DNA of 11,772 nucleotides from assembly GCA_046545955.1 (NCBI GenBank), contig JBKGYS010000081.1:1-11772 (forward strand). Direction: 5' to 3'. This stretch comes from SLAN01 sp046545955. Its GTDB lineage: Bacteria; Spirochaetota; Spirochaetia; DSM-27196; SKKC01. Below, piece by piece: positions 7,681-11,772 of this stretch. Below the pieces are notes generated by a model. It made no database searches and was not told the DNA's origin. It saw only the letters and a list, made by a program, of their open reading frames with translations. Both the position numbers and the translations under genes were made by a program. Each line of letters begins with the position of its first letter. Within the stretch, counting starts at the first letter, position 1.

Positions 7681-7688
7681 ATCCTCCT
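7681..7688 (-). promoter_or_regulatory. ribosome binding site of fadI
   Basis: AGGAGGAT on the minus strand is a near-perfect Shine-Dalgarno 7 to 9 bases before ATG 7673. It overlaps the fadD stop codon (TAG at 7687-7689), indicating close coupling in the operon. Confidence 0.8.
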
Positions 7689-9480
7689 ATTTCCAGCCTG
7701 GAATGCTGGCGTACATCTGTTCGATTATTTCTGCGTATGTTTTTTCTATGTGGAATCGTCGTACCTTCAAGGTAGGAGTCAGATCACCTGATTCGGTACT
7801 CGCTGCGCGGTGCATTAGCTCGAACCGTGCGATCTGCTCGCTTTTATGCCGATGTTCGTTCACTTCGTCGATGTGCGACTGAAGATCTGCCCGCAGTGTA
7901 TTGCTCTGTAGAAAGTCTTCGTCGCTCATATACTCGCAGCCGAGTCTGCGTTTGACCGCAGCGATCTTCTCCATGTCCGGGAAAAGCAGTGCGGTAACGT
8001 AGACGCGGTTGTCGGCGAATATGACCGCCACATCGACGAAATCGTGCTTCCTCAGCGCCGCTTCGATCGGGCCCGGCGGTACATACTCGCCGGTCGACTT
8101 CTTGAACAGTTCTTTCTTTCGTCCCTCGATTTTAATAAAACCGTGCTCGTCGATCGACCCACGATCGCCGGTATGGAGCCATCCGTGTTCGTCGATTACC
8201 TCGGCTGTGGCATCGGGTCTGTTATGATAGCCCCGCATGACATTAGGTCCACGAGCCAGGATTTCGGAGTCTTCACCGATGCGTACCTCGACCTCCGGAA
8301 ACGCTTTACCGACGGTTCCGAGCTTGCGGGATCCCGGGAAGTTACACGCGATTACCGGTGAGGCTTCGGTCATTCCGTAGCCTTCGTATACCGGTATACC
8401 GATATTCACGAAGAAGCGTCCGATGTCCTCGGGCAGTTTGGCCGCTCCGCTGATGGTATAGCTCAGCTGCCCTCCGAGCCCTTCCCGGAGCTTTCCGTAG
8501 ACGAGTTTCCCGTAAAGCCTGTCGCGCAGTCGGGGACGGCTATCCGCACTTCGCGTTTTCGCGCGCTCGACCGCTGCCCGCGCCAGTCGTCCCTTTATGC
8601 CCGGCGTTTCGCCGGCCTTCTCCGACATACGCAGGTATACTTTCTCCAGAATGCGCGGGACAACCGTCATGATCGTCGGTTTGACCGCACGAACGTAGGA
8701 GGCGAGCAATTTCGGATCGTCAACGAAGTAAACCGGCAATCCGTTCGCCAGGTAAAAATACACGACCATCCGTTCGAATACATGGGCGAGCGGAAGGGTC
8801 GAGATACACCGGTCGACCTCCGCGTCGGCGTCAAAACGTTTCGAGGTCGCGTTTACCTGAGATGCAATATTGTGCTGTGTCAGCTCGACACCCTTCGGCA
8901 GTCCCGTGCTGCCCGACGTGTAGATAATAGTTGCGAGGTCGTCCGGTTTTACCGCCCGCGCGCGTCGTTCGAGCTCGTCGGGGTTTTGCTTCGCACGTCG
9001 GGCGCCTTCCTCGAGCAGGGCGTGGTATTTTCGATGCGCGGCGGTGTAACCGTACGTAATCCGTTCGACCGCACTACCGTGTTCCTCTACGAACGAGAGC
9101 TCGGTCGCATCGCCGACGAAGAGAAAGCGCATCCCTGAATCGGTAATCTCGTGTGTGAAGCTCTCGGGGCTGATTTTCCTGAAAATCGGGACGGTAACGC
9201 CTCCGGCAAGCTGTATAGCGATATCGAGCATGAGCCAGTCCGGAGAAGGGGTGGCGATAATACCCACGCTTTCACCATGCTTCACGCCGAGCGAGAGCAG
9301 CCCGTGCATGAGCTGTTCCACGCGGGTGCGCACATCCTGTGGCGAAAACCGGTGCCAATTTGCTCCGACATCGCCGTCGTTCCCGCTCTGGTGGTCGGGA
9401 TAGGCGAGAAGAAGGGGCCGGTGCGCATGTTCCCGACAACTGTGAAGAAACAGCTCGGTGAGTGTTTCGAAATTGAACAT
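7687..9480 (-). CDS. fadD: FadD-like long-chain fatty acyl-CoA synthetase
   Basis: The 597-residue product belongs to the AMP-forming (ANL) superfamily and converts fatty acid, ATP and CoA to acyl-CoA, AMP and pyrophosphate, feeding the FadI/FadJ enzymes encoded downstream. Motifs in order: the ATP loop YTSGSTGLPKG at 187-197, LPLAHVFER at 229-237, the GYGMTEASP motif at 367-375, TGD at 437-439, the hinge region EGRKKELFKKSTGEYV from 452, and the C-terminal catalytic lysine K572 in LTPTLKVRR. About 600 residues and the KKSTGEYVPP signature fit bacterial long-chain synthetases of the eukaryote-like (ACSL/FAA) branch rather than E. coli FadD. No signal peptide or membrane span is seen, so it is cytosolic or peripheral at the membrane. 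It is the first gene of the operon; ATG 9480 has AAGGAG at 9492-9497. Exact chain-length preference cannot be read from the sequence. Confidence 0.93.
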   Translation of the reverse strand: MFNFETLTELFLHSCREHAHRPLLLAYPDHQSGNDGDVGANWHRFSPQDVRTRVEQLMHGLLSLGVKHGESVGIIATPSPDWLMLDIAIQLAGGVTVPIFRKISPESFTHEITDSGMRFLFVGDATELSFVEEHGSAVERITYGYTAAHRKYHALLEEGARRAKQNPDELERRARAVKPDDLATIIYTSGSTGLPKGVELTQHNIASQVNATSKRFDADAEVDRCISTLPLAHVFERMVVYFYLANGLPVYFVDDPKLLASYVRAVKPTIMTVVPRILEKVYLRMSEKAGETPGIKGRLARAAVERAKTRSADSRPRLRDRLYGKLVYGKLREGLGGQLSYTISGAAKLPEDIGRFFVNIGIPVYEGYGMTEASPVIACNFPGSRKLGTVGKAFPEVEVRIGEDSEILARGPNVMRGYHNRPDATAEVIDEHGWLHTGDRGSIDEHGFIKIEGRKKELFKKSTGEYVPPGPIEAALRKHDFVDVAVIFADNRVYVTALLFPDMEKIAAVKRRLGCEYMSDEDFLQSNTLRADLQSHIDEVNEHRHKSEQIARFELMHRAASTESGDLTPTLKVRRFHIEKTYAEIIEQMYASIPGWK

Positions 9481-9491
9481 GTACGATAGAT

Positions 9492-9497
9492 CTCCTT
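9492..9497 (-). promoter_or_regulatory. ribosome binding site of fadD
   Basis: AAGGAG on the minus strand ends 11 bases before ATG 9480. It supports that start; no other in-frame start with a site like this is visible upstream. Confidence 0.6.
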
Positions 9498-9504
9498 AAT
9501 CGGT

Positions 9505-9514
9505 CGGTCGACCG
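9505..9514. promoter_or_regulatory. palindrome near the fadD start, possible operator
   Basis: cggtcgaccg is a perfect 10-bp palindrome 24 bases upstream of the fadD start, preceded by a repeated cggt (cggtcggtcgaccg). Repeated ACCG/CGGT half-sites are common in TetR-family operators, a family that includes many fatty-acid regulators. The role as an operator is inference. Confidence 0.35.
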
Positions 9515-9555
9515 CCTTATGGTGCAGGGTACACTCGACGTGGCGATAAATCAAA

Positions 9556-9570
9556 CAATAAATTTTATTG
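9556..9570. promoter_or_regulatory. AT-rich 7-1-7 inverted repeat with possible fadD -10
   Basis: caataaa-t-tttattg is a perfect inverted repeat in the most AT-rich part of the divergent region. On the minus strand it contains TAAAAT (9567-9562), five of six matches to a -10 box, for the fad operon. The matching -35 position (9590-9585, TTCGGT) is poor, so the minus-strand promoter is tentative. Confidence 0.35.
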
Positions 9571-9595
9571 AATGTCGGTTCGCGACCGAAATAAT
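9568..9595 (+). promoter_or_regulatory. putative sigma70-type promoter of the acuI-ABC genes
   Basis: TTGAAT at 9568-9573 (four of six) and AATAAT at 9590-9595 (five of six) are separated by 16 bases, about 60 bases before ATG 9656. The spacer contains the inverted repeat tcggt-tcgcg-accga (9575-9589), placed where a repressor would block the promoter. Start site would be near 9602. Confidence 0.45.
9575..9589. promoter_or_regulatory. inverted repeat inside the promoter spacer, possible operator
   Basis: tcggt and accga are 5-bp arms around tcgcg. It fills the -35/-10 spacer of the plus-strand promoter and shares the cggt/accg half-site with the palindrome at 9505-9514, which hints that one regulator may bind both. 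Confidence 0.35.
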
Positions 9596-9649
9596 ACGTC
9601 CGGGTAATCGTGCGATTGCCTCTACAAAGCGCGCGAACTTCACTACCTT

Positions 9650-9654
9650 AGGAG
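9650..9654 (+). promoter_or_regulatory. ribosome binding site with 1-base spacing, acuI
   Basis: AGGAG is followed by one T and then ATG 9656. Usual spacing is 5 to 10 bases. No better in-frame start exists nearby, since the family's N-terminal strand begins at this Met. Confidence 0.45.
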
Positions 9655-9655
9655 T

Positions 9656-10675
9656 ATGAAAGCATATCGGGTCTACAAGGAAGAGGAGCGGTTTTTCGGC
9701 CGGGTTGAAACGGTGAACGAGTCGATCCTCCCGGCAACCGGAGTTACCGTCGAGGTGCACTATTCATCGATAAACTATAAGGATGCCCTTTCCGCGCGCG
9801 GCGCGCCCGGGGTGACGGGCTCCTATCCCCACACGCCCGGAATCGACGCCGCCGGCAGCGTGGCGGATATCAATCTCGCGGAGTCGCAGGCCCTGGACGG
9901 ACTCGGAAATCCGCTGTCCGTCGGTGATCCGGTGATCGTTACCGGCTACGACCTCGGCGTGAATACGCCTGGAGGGCTTGGCGGCCGCGTTCGGGTTCCA
10001 CCCGAGTGGATCCTTCCGCTGCCGCAAGGAATGACCGAGCGCGACGCGATGCGCCTGGGGACCGCCGGTCTCACGGCGGGATTGTCGGTGCTCGAAATCG
10101 AGCGCGCGGGGGTTTACCCCGACGATGGTCCGGTGGTTGTGACCGGCGCGTCGGGCGGAGTCGGAGGGATCGCCATTGGTATACTGGCGCGCGCGGGATA
10201 TTCGGTTACGGCGGTCACCCGCTCGCCGTCGGAATCCGGCGATCGTCTTCGGGCCGCAGGCGCCGCGGATGTGGTGGAAACCGAGGAAATCCGCGCGGCG
10301 GCGAAAAAGCCGCTTGCGCGAAGTCGCTGGGCGGCTGCCGTCGATGCGGTCGGCGGGGATATCCTCGCGGCGCTTCTCGCGGCGCTTCGCTACCGAGGGG
10401 TTGCGACCGCCTGCGGGCTTGTGGGCGGTACCCGGTTCGACGCGAGTATTATGCCGTTTATTCTCCGCGGGGCTCGGCTTGTGGGTATAGACAGTGTGTA
10501 CGCTCCGGTCGCGGACAGGCAGGAAGTATGGAAGCGGCTGGCCGATAGCTGGCGGCCGGAAGCGCTCGAAACATCGACCTATGAAATTACTCTTGAACAG
10601 GTGGACGCCGTTATTGACGCGCTGCTCGAAGGCAAGCACCGGGGTCGCGCGGTGGTGCGACACGAGCGGGAGTAG
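9656..10675 (+). CDS. acuI: AcuI/YhdH-type NADPH-dependent acryloyl-CoA reductase
   Basis: The 339-residue product is a zinc-free medium-chain dehydrogenase/reductase of the YhdH/AcuI subfamily, whose studied members reduce acryloyl-CoA to propionyl-CoA with NADPH. Motifs: SSINYKDALS at 37-46, HTPGIDAAGSV at 59-69, VTGYDLGVNTPGGLGG (compare VTGxxxGxxxxGGL of the family), GTAGLTAGLSV at 135-145, the nucleotide loop VTGASGGVGG at 162-171, AAAVDAVGG, ACGLVGG, MPFILRGARLVGIDSV and a GRAVV C-terminus, all in the order and spacing of YhdH. No zinc ligands are seen. Length is close to E. coli YhdH (324). ATG 9656 fits the family N-terminus, but AGGAG (9650-9654) is only one base from it, unusually close. 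It is divergent from fadD and 2 bases from the ABC gene downstream. The exact in vivo substrate is not certain. Confidence 0.88.
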   Translation: MKAYRVYKEEERFFGRVETVNESILPATGVTVEVHYSSINYKDALSARGAPGVTGSYPHTPGIDAAGSVADINLAESQALDGLGNPLSVGDPVIVTGYDLGVNTPGGLGGRVRVPPEWILPLPQGMTERDAMRLGTAGLTAGLSVLEIERAGVYPDDGPVVVTGASGGVGGIAIGILARAGYSVTAVTRSPSESGDRLRAAGAADVVETEEIRAAAKKPLARSRWAAAVDAVGGDILAALLAALRYRGVATACGLVGGTRFDASIMPFILRGARLVGIDSVYAPVADRQEVWKRLADSWRPEALETSTYEITLEQVDAVIDALLEGKHRGRAVVRHERE

Positions 10676-10677
10676 CG

Positions 10678-11772
10678 ATGGATCACGCGCATCGGGACGT
10701 ATTGCGGTATCTGTTCTCGTTTTTGAGGCCGCATGTAACGGTATTCGCGCTGGGCATGGCGATGCTTCTCGCGGCGAACGTAGTGTTTCTCGCGTTTCCA
10801 TTTCTCATGGGAAGGCTTGTCGACGAGCTCACCGGCGACGGAACATGGATTCTCGAAGGCATTGGCCCCTTGAGCGTGGCATTGCTCGCCGTGCTTTTCG
10901 CGCGGGCGGTATTGAACTTCGGGCAAAGCTACGCGTTTGGGGTCGTTTCCAACCGCGTAGCCCGGTCGCTTCGAAGCGCGCTCCACGCGAGAATACTGGT
11001 GCTCCCGATGGCATTCTTCGATACCCGTCGAACCGGTGAGCTCATCAGCCGACTGTCCAACGACGTGGGACAGCTCGAGTACGCGATCTCGGATATGCTC
11101 GCGCAGCTCGTGCGGCAGCTCGTTGTCCTGTGTTTCGGCATTGGGATCGTGTTTTTTGTTACGCCTCAGTTATCGCTGTTTATGATCGCCATTGTTCCGG
11201 CGGTCGCGCTATTGACTATGAGGCTCGGCCGTACGATTCGAAGGCGCTCTCGCGAGACTCAGGATCTCATAGCCGAGAGTACCACCGTCGCCGAAGAGAG
11301 CATCGGCGGGATAGCGACTGTTCGTGCGTTTACCGCCGAGCCGTACGAGATGAACCGCTATCGCACGGCTCTCGAAGCTGCGCTGTCGAAAGCGCTCGAT
11401 ACGGTGCGCTTCAGGTCGGGGCTCGGGGCGTTCATCGGCTTTTTCGTGATGGGAACGCTGGTTCTCGTAATCTGGTATGGAGCTTCGCTCGTGGAAGCGG
11501 GAGGGCTCGCCGTAGGTGATCTCGTGAGCTTTGTGATTTATACCGGCTTTATCGGTGGCTCGGTGGCGGGCCTCGGAGGACTCATTACCGGCTTCCAGCG
11601 GGTGCTCGGCGCGACCGAGCGGGTGGTCGAGATTATGGAGGCGGAGCCCGAGCCGGGACGCGCGCGCCGGAGCGGGCGCGCGCCTGATGCGCGAAGCGAC
11701 GCAGCCGGCGTGGACAACGGCCCCGATGCGGACAACGGCCCAGATGCGGACAACGGCCCCGATGCGGACAAC
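10678..11772 (+). CDS. ABCB-type ABC exporter, membrane domain (3' end outside window)
   Basis: ATG 10678 lies 2 bases after the acuI stop, with GGGAG five bases upstream (10668-10672); the frame stays open to the window end, showing 365 residues. It begins MDHAHRDVLRYLFSFLRP and has six hydrophobic segments at about residues 22-41, 62-80, 142-160, 163-181, 250-270 and 282-305, the fold of a type IV (ABCB/MsbA-like) half-exporter. Family motifs are clear: LPMAFFDTRRTGELISRLSN at 110-129, SDMLAQ, and the coupling region AESTTVAEESIGGIATVRAF at 199-218. The ATPase domain, which should follow, is beyond the edge, as is the substrate clue it might give. After the last helix the linker is Arg/Ala/Asp-rich and then becomes a DNGPDA tandem repeat, which is odd for this family. 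Likely co-transcribed with acuI. Confidence 0.9.
   Translation, partial: MDHAHRDVLRYLFSFLRPHVTVFALGMAMLLAANVVFLAFPFLMGRLVDELTGDGTWILEGIGPLSVALLAVLFARAVLNFGQSYAFGVVSNRVARSLRSALHARILVLPMAFFDTRRTGELISRLSNDVGQLEYAISDMLAQLVRQLVVLCFGIGIVFFVTPQLSLFMIAIVPAVALLTMRLGRTIRRRSRETQDLIAESTTVAEESIGGIATVRAFTAEPYEMNRYRTALEAALSKALDTVRFRSGLGAFIGFFVMGTLVLVIWYGASLVEAGGLAVGDLVSFVIYTGFIGGSVAGLGGLITGFQRVLGATERVVEIMEAEPEPGRARRSGRAPDARSDAAGVDNGPDADNGPDADNGPDADN
11713..11772 (+). repeat. 18-bp in-frame tandem repeat encoding DNGPDA
   Basis: Units start at 11713, 11731 and 11749, each reading gac aac ggc ccN gat gcg; only the third base of the Pro codon varies (ccc, cca, ccc). A fourth unit begins at 11767 and is cut by the window end. 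It lies in the linker between the transporter's membrane domain and its expected ATPase domain. Confidence 0.93.

Noticed and set aside
9764..10801. 345-residue minus-strand frame across acuI and the ABC gene
   Set aside because: Arg/Pro-rich shadow translation with no family features; it crosses the junction of two well-supported genes.
11713..11772. CRISPR-like array at the window end
   Set aside because: Units are 18 bp, contiguous without spacers, and in frame with a coding sequence, so it is a protein repeat.

Overview
The window is 11.8 kb of compact, GC-rich bacterial DNA. I see no RNA genes, insertion sequences, phage genes or CRISPR array. Seven protein genes fill about 95% of it, two of them cut by the window edges. 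The gene set (an AsmA-like envelope protein resembling TIGR03545, a FadI/FadJ-type beta-oxidation set, and an ABCB-type exporter) points to a Gram-negative bacterium with two membranes. A free-living member of the Spirochaetota is my best guess, but it rests on memory of where TIGR03545-like proteins occur and no marker gene is present, so treat it as weak.

Layout. (1) 2-3915, plus strand: the 3' part of a large TIGR03545-like gene ending in a tandem 11-residue coiled-coil repeat, then, 14 bases later, a 691-residue protein that joins an endonuclease/exonuclease/phosphatase (EEP) domain to a D-serine dehydratase (DsdA) domain in one reading frame. (2) 3916-4207: a convergent intergenic stretch with three hairpins, at least one of which looks like a terminator. 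(3) 4208-9480, minus strand: a tight operon transcribed in the order fadD (acyl-CoA synthetase), fadI (3-ketoacyl-CoA thiolase), fadJ (enoyl-CoA hydratase / 3-hydroxyacyl-CoA dehydrogenase), with gaps of 13 and 4 bases and good ribosome binding sites. (4) 9481-9655: a divergent, partly AT-rich control region with several inverted repeats and a plausible plus-strand promoter. (5) 9656-11772, plus strand: an AcuI/YhdH-type NADPH acryloyl-CoA reductase followed 2 bases later by the membrane domain of an ABC exporter that runs off the window inside an 18-bp tandem repeat.

How the genes work together. FadD activates free fatty acids to acyl-CoA. FadJ hydrates the 2-enoyl-CoA and oxidises the 3-hydroxyacyl-CoA, and FadI releases acetyl-CoA. 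The acyl-CoA dehydrogenase (FadE) or ETF-linked first step is not here and must be encoded elsewhere. The divergent AcuI-like reductase also acts on a short enoyl-CoA (acryloyl-CoA to propionyl-CoA), so a shared acyl-CoA-responsive control region is plausible.

The most unusual item is the EEP-DsdA fusion. Both halves keep their recognisable active-site residues, no alternative start with a ribosome binding site is visible at the junction, and I know of no described protein with this architecture. The in-frame repeat arrays in the TIGR03545-like gene and in the ABC exporter linker also deserve a look.
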